The notes under the pieces were generated by a model. The model ran no database searches. It was not told the origin of the DNA and saw nothing but the letters and a program-made list of their open reading frames with translations. Made by a program: the position numbers and the translations under genes. A stretch of DNA of 64,000 bases from Curvularia sp. ZM96 (taxonomy: Eukaryota > Ascomycota > Dothideomycetes > Pleosporales > Pleosporaceae), in NCBI GenBank assembly GCA_022457065.1, contig JAJGBQ010000005.1, positions 3,038,001-3,102,000 on the forward strand. The letters are read 5' to 3'. Below are positions 54,545 to 64,000 of the stretch, one piece after another (position 1 is the stretch's first letter; every line of letters begins with the position of its first letter).

Positions 54545-55706
54545 TTATTTGTCCTTGTGGCCAATGTGAAGCTTGTTCTTCATCTTCTCTTTCAGGTGCG
54601 ACATCTTGCCGCCCTTCTCCTCACTGCTCTCGGCAGAATCGGACTTGCGACTGGTCTCCTTCTCTATCGCGCCTGCTACACCGTCAGCACTGCTCAGAAC
54701 ACGCCTGGCTTTCTGAATTAACGTACTATCGGACTCCTTGGGAGAGGCTGCATTCTGTTTTGCAACATCCTGCTCATACTTGGTGCTGTCTGAAGGGACG
54801 CCAGTGTCTGTCCATGCCGGGGTATCACGCTTCTCGGTCTCCTTCTCCGCCTCAGTCTTGGTGTTGAGGCCAGCGTTGTCCTCTGAACGCGGCTCAGAGC
54901 CAGAGTATACACCGGACGAAGCTGTAACTGAGTCGGGAGCCGAGGTCTTGATAGCAGCATCGGTGTTGGTGGTTGTGTTTGCCGCAGTGTCGGGAGTCGC
55001 AGCAGTGACGTTGCTGGGAGCCTCAGGACCAGCGCCTGGAGCACCCGAACGGCTGATATCGTCCAGTGGGTTCTCCTTCCAGACCTTGTCCGTAACACCA
55101 GTAAGCTCAGTTGTGTTTGATGTAGTTCCGCTGTTCAGGACAGCAGTGTCGGGAGCGAGTGACGTAATGGGCATGCCAACATTGGATGTGTTGTCATTGC
55201 CGGTGGTAGGGGCAGAGGTCGTCGTCTCGGCCTGGGTTTGGTGAACAGGGTCCAGCTTGAGGAAGCCATCTGAACCAGAAGTCTTCTCCGTTGCCTTCTC
55301 GGTCGCGTTGGCTTGTAAAGTCAGCACTGGACAGCACAAGACCATGGGTCAAGACTCACCATTGTTGCCCTGGTCAAACGGCTCGGTAGCAGTACCGCTG
55401 CCCAGCGCTCCCGATACAGGCTCCTTGCCTGCCGTCTCGTTGTTCGAGGAGTCGATAAAGTCGGTCTTGTCAGCGGTAGCTAGAGGGGTTGCTGCGTAGT
55501 GGGTTTAGGACGCGCTACACGACGAGGAAGAAGGACCCAAACTCACCAGCATTGCCATGGTCGTATGGGTCCGTGACAGTGCCCGCGCCCTTTTCGCCTG
55601 AGACTGGCTCCTTGCCGGCGGTCTCGTTGTTCTGCGGCTGGTCGCCATAGATAAGCTTGGAGGCTGCCGTAGTGGCAGTAGATGCAAGATTGGTAATAGT
55701 CTCCAT
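54545..55706 (-). CDS. Low-complexity protein with tandem NETAGKEPVSG motif
   Basis: Exons 55706-55547, 55491-55360 and 55311-54545 give 352 aa, or 335 aa if a further 51-nt stop-free intron (54726-54676, GTACGT...GTGTAG) is removed. The first two exons each encode a copy of a conserved segment: NETAGKEPVSGEKGAGTVTD then PYDHGN, and NETAGKEPVSGALGSGTATE then PFDQGN. Each is followed by a phase-1 intron. The rest is Thr/Ser/Ala/Glu-rich and disordered, ending in a lysine-rich helix (MSHLKEKMKNKLHIGHKDK). Proteins beginning METI with NETAGKEPVSG occur widely in filamentous ascomycetes as hypotheticals (memory, no search). No membrane segment. The composition would suit a stress or hydrophilin-like protein, but that is speculation. 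Confidence 0.82.
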
Positions 55707-56353
55707 TGTTACTACGACACTAGTGCTGGTTGAATTGTTCAGGGACAAGGTTGTTTTTGCGGAAAGTAAAAGCAAAGCTTGGTGAGTTTGTGTGGAATCA
55801 ACGCGGCCGTGCTCGTGTGTTATCAAGGCGGGCAGGTGGTGGCCATGACGTAGGTGTGTCGGCGTTGTCCCAGTTTCAACATCGACAGCACAGCCTGTGT
55901 CACTCCACGAAGCCATCCCCTATTGAACAATCTGTCGCGGCCGCCCAACCGCGGCACAGTCGAGCCGCGTACCTTGGTTTTACCCACGGAGTATCACTAT
56001 GTCGATGCATTGGGGTAAAGGCTGGGCTTGCGTCATAGGCGCTGCAAATGCGTCAAACATAGTACCCGTGGCGTAGCCAACTTCTTCCAACATCATCCCG
56101 TCGCCTTGAATGTGCATGGCTGCAATTAGCGATAACGGAAGAATACATCTGTTCTTTTCGCAATAAGAGATATGATAATTTGCCTCATCGAACGCAGCAA
56201 GGCACGGTTAGGGTTAAGGAATCATGCAGGAGCCTCGCAGCCAGGATTATCTGCATGCATACGCATACATATGTATGCACCAACGCCTTGCAGCACATCC
56301 CACCAGGCAAAAGACTGCCTTCTTATATGGAATTAGACGTCGTGGGCGCACCA
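55707..56353. other. Intergenic upstream of the NETAGKEPVSG gene
   Basis: About 650 bp between two minus-strand genes. It contains the promoter of the upstream-listed gene (from 55707), the 3' UTR of the F-box gene, and a perfect 16-bp palindrome at 56263-56278. Confidence 0.45.
56263..56278. repeat. Perfect 16-bp palindrome
   Basis: The sequence gcatacatatgtatgc equals its own reverse complement and sits within an alternating purine-pyrimidine stretch (about 56250-56282). It lies 76 bp beyond the stop codon of the F-box gene. It could be a protein-binding site, a weak cruciform or a 3'-end signal, or chance in an alternating tract. Confidence 0.6.
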
Positions 56354-58367
56354 CTAGAGCCTCAGACTTCTCTCGTTCCCACGCCCCCCCTCATTCGCAG
56401 CGTACGTACAGTTCGCCTCTGTCGTCCATCCGCACGTTCCAGCCTTGCACAGTCTTTCAAGCCCTGGCTCCCATTTCCATTCGAGACAGGACCCTGGTTC
56501 CATTTTACTATCACTTCTTCTCATCCATGTTGGACCAGCAGGTGCTAACTGTGCGCTGGTCCCGTTGTCTGTTGGACGAGTAAAGTCTATAACAATGATG
56601 GTGCCCAAAGTCTTATCGTTGTTTGGCCCGTATGAACGCCCTGCTTTGACCATGACGACAAGGCGCTGTTCATCGAGCACTCCTGTGACGCTTCTTGTGT
56701 ACCATGTTCCACTCGACGATAACGGCGAGTTGAGTATGTCGTGTAAGTGCTGCGAACAAGGGCAACGAGATGCCCTAGGCGGCCACATACGAACCGGCGA
56801 CTGTCGGTACCGCGTCCCGCTATCTACAAAGTTTGGCCTTGTAGTGTGAAGAACAGTACACTTTCCCTTGCCGTTGTTCAGAGAACTGGCAATGCCTATC
56901 TCGCGTCGCGACCCTACTCGGAGCCTAAGGCATGGCGGCTTCGAAGCGTCATTGCAGCATCCTTCATCCTCTACCAAATCAAGAAACGTAGTGCACCCGT
57001 AGTTGTATGCTCTGAACTTTGTTCTGGCAAGCATAAAGGAGCGTGGCGCAGGATCAGTGCTGCAAAACTCTGTATGCTGGCTCCAGCTAAATAGATCCGG
57101 CGTGGGCTTCCATTGGGGCTTGTTAGACGAATCAATCACCGGGAGATATATATCGTCTTCTGGTAGCATCAGTTCATCATATGCCTTCTCTGCGCCGTTT
57201 TGACTGCCAAATTCCAGCTTCGTCACGTAGAATGTGCGGGATTGCCGAGAAGAGGCTTCTGCCCATTCTCGTCGTGACTCGACAATCACCGTCTCATTCG
57301 TACGCTCATCCCGCTGCAGCGTAAGATCGGTCCACGAGTCGTGGATGGGTCCCTGTCTGTGTTGTCGACGGTACAGCCGCTCGTCCCTTTCCACGCTAGC
57401 TGCTAACGGTGAATGGATCGGGAAGCGAGCAACATGGTAGAAAGAGGTGTAGTCGATCTCCTCCACCTCAAAGGTACCTTGATTCGAGACTGCGTAAAAA
57501 TATCCATTATGTATCTCGAACGCGACGGTAGAGCCAAGGTCGGACCCGTGAAAGTTGTCCAGCAGCAGCCGTTTCATCCCATCCGGCAATCTTGTCTTCT
57601 TGTTCAGACATATACCGTTGATTTCCCATTTATGGTGGCCGTCGCTTCCTCTGCCTGTATGAGTTCCGTAGTAGAGAAAATCAGCAGTGTGTCTGACAAA
57701 AAGCTTTGAGCTTGAAGTCAGCCGCACTACTTGGATTACTTGACCGTTATGATGTTCATGTGCTACGTTCAGAGCGACGATGTAACCGCCATCTGCCGAA
57801 CTGCCTTGTGTAACATAAATAGCGAGGATCCCGTCAGCATAATTCAGTAATTCTACGCCGAAGCCCCCAGGTGACGACCAGGAGGACCCTAGAACTTGTC
57901 CAACAATAGCCCCGAGGTCGAGTTGAAGGTCACGCGACTGTAAGCGTAAATCTGACATCCGCACAGTCTGGCCTTGCAGCACGCACAGCATACCCTGCCC
58001 ATACACAAAGCCGTCTCCACAGCCCCAGATACGTGCTGAGAAAGGATTTGCAGTAGACAATGCATGTCGTCTTGCATAAATCGCCTCCACGGCCTGCTTG
58101 TACGTCATCTTGTGCATCCTTGCTAGTCTTGCTTCTTCTGTATACGGAAAATCGATCTTTGTAGTAAGAGCTTGTCAGCAATTGTCCTGTAAGCACTGCC
58201 CACGTTGCTGTGCTTACTTCGATGATACTTCTGCAAACTGTCCTTTCGTCGAGCAGAGCACCCAGCTGCCGACATGTTTGACCCAGATGCACAATATCTT
58301 CGAGACTCAGGTTGGAAGCAATGCAGAATAGGATGTCGAAGGGTAGATGGTCCAAGGTGAGACTCAT
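56354..58367 (-). CDS. F-box protein of unknown target
   Basis: Exons 58367-58218 and 58156-56354 give 650 aa. The N-terminus (LDHLPFDILFCIASNLSLED ... LGQTCRQLGALLDE) is an F-box, which would dock the protein to Skp1 in an SCF ubiquitin ligase. The remaining 570 residues contain alternating short beta-like segments (GILAIYVTQG, GGYIVALNVAHEH, GYFYAVSNQGTFEVEE) suggestive of a beta-propeller-like or WD-unrelated substrate domain, as in many fungal F-box proteins. The intron (GTAAGC, branch TGCTGAC, acceptor AAAG) joins SIIE-IDFPYTEEARLARM in phase 0. The target is unknown. No neighbouring gene suggests one. Confidence 0.86.
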
Positions 58368-60019
58368 AGAACTGCGTGAGCCAAAGAGAATTGGTAAAGA
58401 AGAAGAGGCGTTGCGTTCAAGCGGAGATGCTGAATTGGATACAAATAGCTCTTTTATTCAAGAAGACTTGAAAGACAAAGATGTCCAATTTCTCATGTAT
58501 CTAAAGTAGAATAAACGGTGCAAGCAAATTTGAAGAGGACCTCCTGTTCTAAACATGCCCTTTTTACATAGACACGAGGCATTTCAACTCTCTCCCACCC
58601 CACAGCAGAGCCGCATCAACAACTCAATAAGGCATAGCCCTCTTTCCTCAAACCTAAACAACCCTGATGGTACAACCGATTAGCGGTAAGCCACACCCCA
58701 CTTCAACCGTAACTTAGCTATCAGGCTGAGGGAATCTCGACAAACAAACCATGCTGGCGAGGCTCCTCCATGTGCGACCAAGATCGAGACCTATATTTCC
58801 AATGCCTACCTACCGATGACATGGAGCAAAAACGTGTTCTGTACCTTCAGTGCTTGCTTCAACCAGCACAGCAACATTCCCATCTTACCTCCTAGTCAGC
58901 GCCAAGATTTTTTAAGCCGCATGGCATCTGAGGAGAGAAGAGGAGCGTGCATTGGGTGTAGTACTTTTTCGTATTTAGCGAGCGCCACATGTTTAGGTAC
59001 ATGGCCTGGAAAACCATGCACACACACACCCTTCCCCGCACATGGTCGTACGAACACCAACGGCGGCCAAGCTTCCTTGTCACACACACGTAGTCCCTGC
59101 CGTCTCTACCCTTGCTTATCTGCTTCGTTTTCGCCCATCCGGTAAACTAAGCGGCTCTGTGAGCGGGCTCAGGTCCAGCCTTGTCCGGCCGAGCCAGGCT
59201 CCCCAGCATAGTACTAATGCTCAGCCTGATTCCAACGACCAGCATGACGCATACACATGATGCGTCTGGTACGAGGTACGGTCTCTAATCCCGGTCTAGT
59301 TTTGCAGCGGGGCTCCCTTTATCCTGCTTTTGCAGTGCCTTGTACATGCGAGGGATCGCGGAGCGCGGGTCCGTTCTCTAGGTGCATCGTCATGCAACAA
59401 GTACACACATGGGTTGTACGAAGGGCAAGGTTCACAAAGAACCATTGGTGCCTTGCAATCAATTGGATGAATAGGATTTTGGCAAGGTATTCTAGCCGGC
59501 TACTAAGTGTACATATTCGGCAACTTGTACGTGACTTGCGAAGCGGCTGTTACAAGAAGGCTGGCTCAATTCTCCCGGCCATCATGAGATGGTGGGCTGT
59601 TTTGTAGGAGAAGAAAGGCTCGTGTGCCAAGTGGCTAGCGCCCACATAGTATGGAGGACCTGGCAGGTGAGTCTGCTCTGAGTGGTCGTAATTGTTGATT
59701 TTGGGGTACAGGAGTAATCCTTGCACCACGATGCCGTACTTTTTGTAACACTGCGCTCATATGACCTACTCTTACAACGATCGGGTGTCGAAGTGATTTG
59801 CAGTCTGAGCACTGTGTCGATATGCTGTGGTGTGCAGAGACAACATGGGTGACATTTTCGTAGAAAGTAATGGTTCCAGTATCAGGCTAAGCGGCTAGCA
59901 GTTGCAGCAATCGACGATGTAGGGATGAGGCTCTGCTGTTGGCCCTTGGCGCACTGACGGCTGTTCACAACCACGGTAGGAAAGGCACAGCGGTTGAGCA
60001 ATGTGCCCACCATAGTAGC
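58368..60019. other. Intergenic upstream of the F-box gene
   Basis: About 1.65 kb with the F-box promoter and the 3' UTR of the DUF3431 gene. A 116-codon ATG ORF at 59257-59607 (+) has no motif and an unlikely composition (many Arg/Cys/Trp), so it is not called. Nothing else seen. Confidence 0.4.
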
Positions 60020-61215
60020 TCAGTCTTCCGAACCAACTCGCTGGCGTTCCTTGCCATCCCACCCCACAAAGGGCCAACCTTGCGGCAGAACCGAGTAGGG
60101 CGGTAGAATAAACCGTCCGCAGTTTCCTATGTCTTTGCAGGTCAAGTCGCATAGGCCAAACACATTGCAGTAGCAAGTCTTTGCATCTGGACAGTGTACA
60201 GCAGGCTTGCCAAAAATCACTGTTGCAAAGTTAGCCATGACCAAAGGCACCACAAAGCGTAAAGCCACAGGTAGCGCAAATTACACGCAGCCGAGAGCCA
60301 AAGGACCACTCACTGTGCCAGGAGTACTCAAAGACCCTCCCACTAATCGCATCATCCAGCTCCGTCTCCATAATCCACTTCCTGTACCTCTCATACTCCT
60401 CCTTCTTCCTCTCCCTAATCTTCTCCTTCGTCGCCGCAAACTGCGCACAGCAACTCACTCCCACAACCGGCGGTACTTCCTTGCCCGGAAACAGATACTC
60501 AAACGCCTTTTTATAGTCCCCACCAGCATGCACCGCCTCTCGGTGTTCGCCCGCTTCCGCTAATGGCTTGATTTCGTTTGGACACCCCATGGACCACGCA
60601 CAGCGTATATTGACATAACCTTCTTTCTCAAGATAGGGGATTTGGAAGTGGCGCAGCATGGGCAGGCCGTCGTAGTCTGGGTCGTCGTTGTGCCATTGGT
60701 AGCGGGTGGGGTGGAGGAAGAGGACGTTGTCGGGGAGAGACGCGTAATGGTCGATAATGTAGCTGTAATTGCCCAACCAGTTGTTAGTCTGTGGATCAAG
60801 CTTTTGTGCAAGAGGTCTTTACACACGTCAAGTATGCCATGCTCTCCCGCCCCTTGTTCATAGGTACGGTAAGCGGCGCATTCTCATCGTCGACTCTGTA
60901 GATATTCTTCTCCCATGTTGGAAAGTATTCGTCGAGCCACGTTACATTTTCGCCTCGCTGGCTGGCCACTACTACTGCGGTTCTGCGTTCTTGGATGCCT
61001 TCGTTCGCTTGGAGGGGCTTTTCCTCTGCCTCGTGCGACGACTCGTCGGGTCGTTGTTCGTCGTAGATCTCGTCTGGGAGATGTGTCAGACTGGCTGGTT
61101 CGGGCGCCGCGGCGCTCTTGTCCCAGAGCTCGAACTTCAGATGGAAGAAGAGCGCAGTGAGAAGTACTATGTTGACAAGTACTACAGCATTGCGAGCGGT
61201 CATTAGTCGAGGCAT
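60020..61215 (-). CDS. DUF3431 family protein, membrane-anchored
   Basis: Exons 61215-60827, 60762-60314 and 60219-60020 give 345 aa. An uncleaved signal-anchor is visible (residues about 10-28, NAVVLVNIVLLTALFFHLKF) after a short basic N-tail, so the bulk should lie in the secretory lumen or outside. The DUF3431 domain follows: TAVVVASQRGENVTWLDEYF, ENAPLTVPMNKGRESMAYLT joined to YIIDHYASLPDNVLFLH, then RYQWHNDDPDYDGLPML. The C-terminus (exon 3) is Cys-rich, with CPDAKTCYCNVFGLCDLTC likely disulfide-bonded. DUF3431 proteins are widespread in fungi, and the fold resembles small glycosyltransferases in some descriptions, but activity is unproven. The start ATG at 61215 precedes the anchor; an upstream GTG is ignored. 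Confidence 0.88.
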
Positions 61216-61517
61216 TGCGCCCACTAGAATCGTGCGCCCGAGGTAACTCGCACAAGAGTTGCGCGAATCCGGGGGACTTCACATGCGCGACGCTTACCCA
61301 GGGGCGATCAGCGCTAACGTTGAACATCCGCCGCTACGAGGTTCTCGCCAGTGTCCAGGAAGCCGCTAGTTCGGCATCCACGACTATCTACTATGATTCG
61401 CATCACGCCAACTTCTAGAAATGGACGCTCTTGTCTTTGATCCTTGATTGCAGTACAGGTCTGTGAATATCCAAAGCTGACCTATACATCTCACTGTGCC
61501 GTATCTAATCCGATGAA
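61216..61517. other. Short spacer between DUF3431 and PLD genes
   Basis: 302 bp containing the DUF3431 promoter and the PLD 3' UTR. No gene seen. Confidence 0.4.
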
Positions 61518-64000
61518 CTAGGTGTAAATCTCCTCGGTAAGAGCGTTAAGTCCCACACCCTCCTTGGCAATGTCTTCTTCTTTCAGGAAGAGCAACGGCA
61601 TCTCGACGAGGTTGCCCTTGATGGTGCTAAGAATCTCCTTGACCTCACGCACACCCTGCTCGCCAGGACTGAAGTTCTCGGCGACAACATGGCCCCACTT
61701 GTACAATGAGGGCTTCTTCTCCTCCTTCGCCTTTTCATCCTGACCAAAGAAGCGAGAGTAGTATTGGTCATACTGCTTCCAGTTCTTGACCTCGTCAGTG
61801 GGCACAGGATGGAACACCTTGCCAAAAGCTTGTGTGTTGGTGTGCGCTCTCCAGTTCCACATGTTCCAGAACTCGTCCGACAAGGGGTCGACAACCTGGC
61901 GGTCCTCTGGCGATCCCCAATCGTACTGGTTGGGGATTCCAACAGGCTCATAGTTGGCGTTTGGACGCTCCATGTCTTGGGGTTTAAGCAAGCCGAGATG
62001 CTTTCGGAAGATTTCTCTTCGAAGGGATGCGGCAAACTCTGATGCACGCCATGGCTGTCCATCCATGTAGGACTCCACTGTTTTGGGATCCTGGATGATG
62101 ATTGCGATCTCAGAGTCGTGGTCGCCAAGCTGAGAGCGGTCGTTGAGGTTCGCAGATCCACAGATGACAGTCTGGTCATCAGCAATCAGGAGCTTGCTGT
62201 GAATGTACAGCTCTTCAGACACAAACGCATCCATCTCAGCATCAGCACTACCTTCCCAAGGCACGTTACGGATGTCCTCTCCTCCGAGCATGTAACACTC
62301 GCTGACAGTGTCCCATCGTCCGTCACCAAGTCCCTGTCGCCCACCTACCTTGACTGCTTCCTGCTGGTAACGATCGTAGTCGCTTGGCCTGCCTTGGTCT
62401 GGTGGACCATCGTACTGTCCGTATTGAGGACGAGCGGAGGAACCTTCCATCTCGTACACGCCATATTCTTGAGTAGGTGGAGGGCGATAAGCCTGGTAGT
62501 CACGAGCACTGTCATGGGTAGCGTCGTAGCCTTGTTGAGCTTGAGTGTAGGAAACACCGCTGCGCTCCTCTGCCTCGCGCATCACCGAACTAGAGTTGAT
62601 ACGGTCGTAGCTGCGGAGGTTGTAGAACCGGATGTAGTCCATGGGGTTGACTCCAGCCTTGGCAATCTCTTCATAGATTGAGTGACCACCGCGGTTGATG
62701 GAATCGTATTGGACTGTTGGAAATGTGGTTAGCAAGGTATCGTGGCAAAGGGTATCAGTACAACTACTCATGTCTACTCACATTCCATGATGGCGCGGGT
62801 ACCGAGTGCTTCGTCAAGCTTCAGGTCGCCAGCAAACGCCGGTACAGCAGGAATGGCGATGATCATTCTGTACTTCTCGCCGTTTCTGGCAGCACGAACA
62901 ATGCGCTCAACAATAGCCGCACCAATCTGGTTCTTGATTGGCTTCTGTTGATCACCCGTGGCAGTGATGAAAAACTGATTCTCGATGTAGATGAAGTGCT
63001 TGCTGTTTCGGATGATCTCGCAGTACGCATTTTGAATCGAGTGCTGCAAAAAGTCGTCAGTTCAGGCAGTCTCAGTTTTGGTGCACGTTTTACCGACCTC
63101 AGTGTTGATAAGGTTGTGGCTCCATTTGGCTGAACTGCGCGTGATTTGGCAGTCCACGCCACCCCTTTGTGAGCCATGCTCTGCGTGTGAAGATTGCTGA
63201 CCCTGGTGGGAGCTGTACTCCTGTCCATGCTGTTCGAACTTGCTATACATCTTCTGGCGTAGCCCGCCGTGACCAAATAGTCCCCGTTCACCCTCTCCTT
63301 CCTCTCCTTCAAAACCTCGTTGTTGCATTGGCGATTCCTGAGCACCGCTGTTGGTATCAGGTAGCCTGGAGTATCTGGTAGCTTTCTTGCTGTATTTCTC
63401 GTCGTAGATGAAATTCCAGCGCTGCGTGAAATGAGTACGAAGATCCTGAACAACCGGGCCAGAGAGACACAACGCGACATCGGACCATCCCATGCGAGAA
63501 CTTTGGGTCCTGTCGAGCTTGTTGTTTTCCCAGTTGGACACATCCTGGAAGTCTGTTTCCAAGTTAGTATGATTAGTGGATTAAGAGTTGGCCGACAGAG
63601 CAATAGAATATTGACCAAACTCGGCGGCTTAAGATCCCAACTTACCCATCATTCGAGCATTGTTAAAGTCCTGGCCTGGGAAGACGATTCTGTCAATGTT
63701 TCCGGGATGAGCGTCAGCAATTGCGTGCTGGTTTGTGTCCCATCGGCCGTAACACAGGTCAAGTCCTCCCATGAAGGCGATGTGGCCATCGATCAAGCAG
63801 AGCTTTTCGTGGTGCGCCCAGTACATGACGGTACCTTCATGGGCACCATAGATTGCCTTGAGGCCATCTCCTGGAAGCTGAGCGAGCGATGCCGGAGTAA
63901 AAGACATATTCTTCATGGATGCGAAGAAAGACGACTGCAGCACAGCAGCGTCTGGCAGGTGATCAGGGTGTCGGAAAACACCAATGTTTGGATGGAGATC
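61518..64000 (-). CDS. Phospholipase D (3' part; 5' end beyond the window)
   Basis: Exons 64000-63646, 63552-63098, 63043-62782 and 62713-61518 give 755 visible residues; the gene continues past base 64000. PLD hydrolyses phosphatidylcholine to phosphatidic acid. The first HKD motif is HHEKLCLIDGHIAFMGGLDL and the second is IHSKLLIADDQTVICGSANL, with HPNIGVFRHPDHLPD upstream and KHFIYIENQFF between. Both catalytic His/Lys/Asp sets are intact. Two low-complexity Gln/Gly/Tyr-rich insertions separate the conserved blocks. The exon 2/3 junction reads LINTE-HSIQNAYCEI, which needs a GTCGGT donor. Whether PX/PH domains precede the catalytic part, as in Spo14, cannot be seen. Confidence 0.92.

Noticed and set aside
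59257..59607. 116-codon ATG ORF in the F-box upstream region
   Set aside because: Composition rich in Arg, Trp and Cys with no recognisable segment; looks like chance.

Overview
The window reads as nuclear DNA of a filamentous ascomycete (Pezizomycotina), probably Dothideomycetes/Pleosporales. Evidence: 45-150 bp GT-AG introns with CTAAC/CTGAC-type branch sites, compact genes on both strands, a FacB/Cat8 regulator whose zinc-cluster region is typical of filamentous fungi, a DUF3431 protein, a SidJ-like DUF1749 hydrolase, and a cysteine-motif protein of a type common in Dothideomycetes. The order is inferred from general resemblance, not from a search. I see no transposon, rRNA, CRISPR array or secondary-metabolite cluster.

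Layout, left to right. 1-2.6 kb: 3' end of a cysteine-motif protein gene, a doubtful small secreted-protein ORF, and a DUF1749 hydrolase. 3.9-12.8 kb: three minus-strand genes: EDC3, a proline-rich transglutaminase-like protein, and a regulator with a C-terminal Zn2Cys6 cluster. 12.8-15.7 kb: a long divergent intergenic region. 15.7-21.6 kb: B-type cyclin, then LSM3 and a Ybp/glomulin-family protein sharing a 273 bp divergent promoter. 21.8-27.1 kb: a Zn2Cys6 regulator and an amino-acid permease. 29.0-32.6 kb: FAM32A-like protein, a small Ser/Gln-rich protein, KTI12. 34.8-43.7 kb: FacB/Cat8, a SET-domain protein, CDC14. 44.4-47.3 kb: an intron-containing tRNA-Arg(CCU), free methionine-R-sulfoxide reductase, a lineage-restricted hypothetical. 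48.1-54.0 kb: PP2C phosphatase, SNF4 (AMPK gamma), flavin amine oxidase. 54.5-64.0 kb: a repeat-containing low-complexity protein, an F-box protein, a DUF3431 protein, and the 3' part of a phospholipase D running off the right edge.

The genes are mostly housekeeping and regulatory and do not form one pathway. Some share themes: EDC3 and LSM3 (mRNA decapping/decay), cyclin B and CDC14 (mitosis), SNF4 and FacB/Cat8 (carbon-source response). I rebuilt exon structures by hand so that reading frames and family motifs run through every junction. Several introns are multiples of three without stops, so a plain ORF scan translates through them (EDC3, the SET protein, and possibly the 54.5-55.7 kb gene). 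The strongest unusual features are tiny exons: the fRMsr gene has a start-codon-only first exon and a 5-nt internal exon, and KTI12 starts with 6-nt and 16-nt exons. I found no convincing undescribed multi-gene system.
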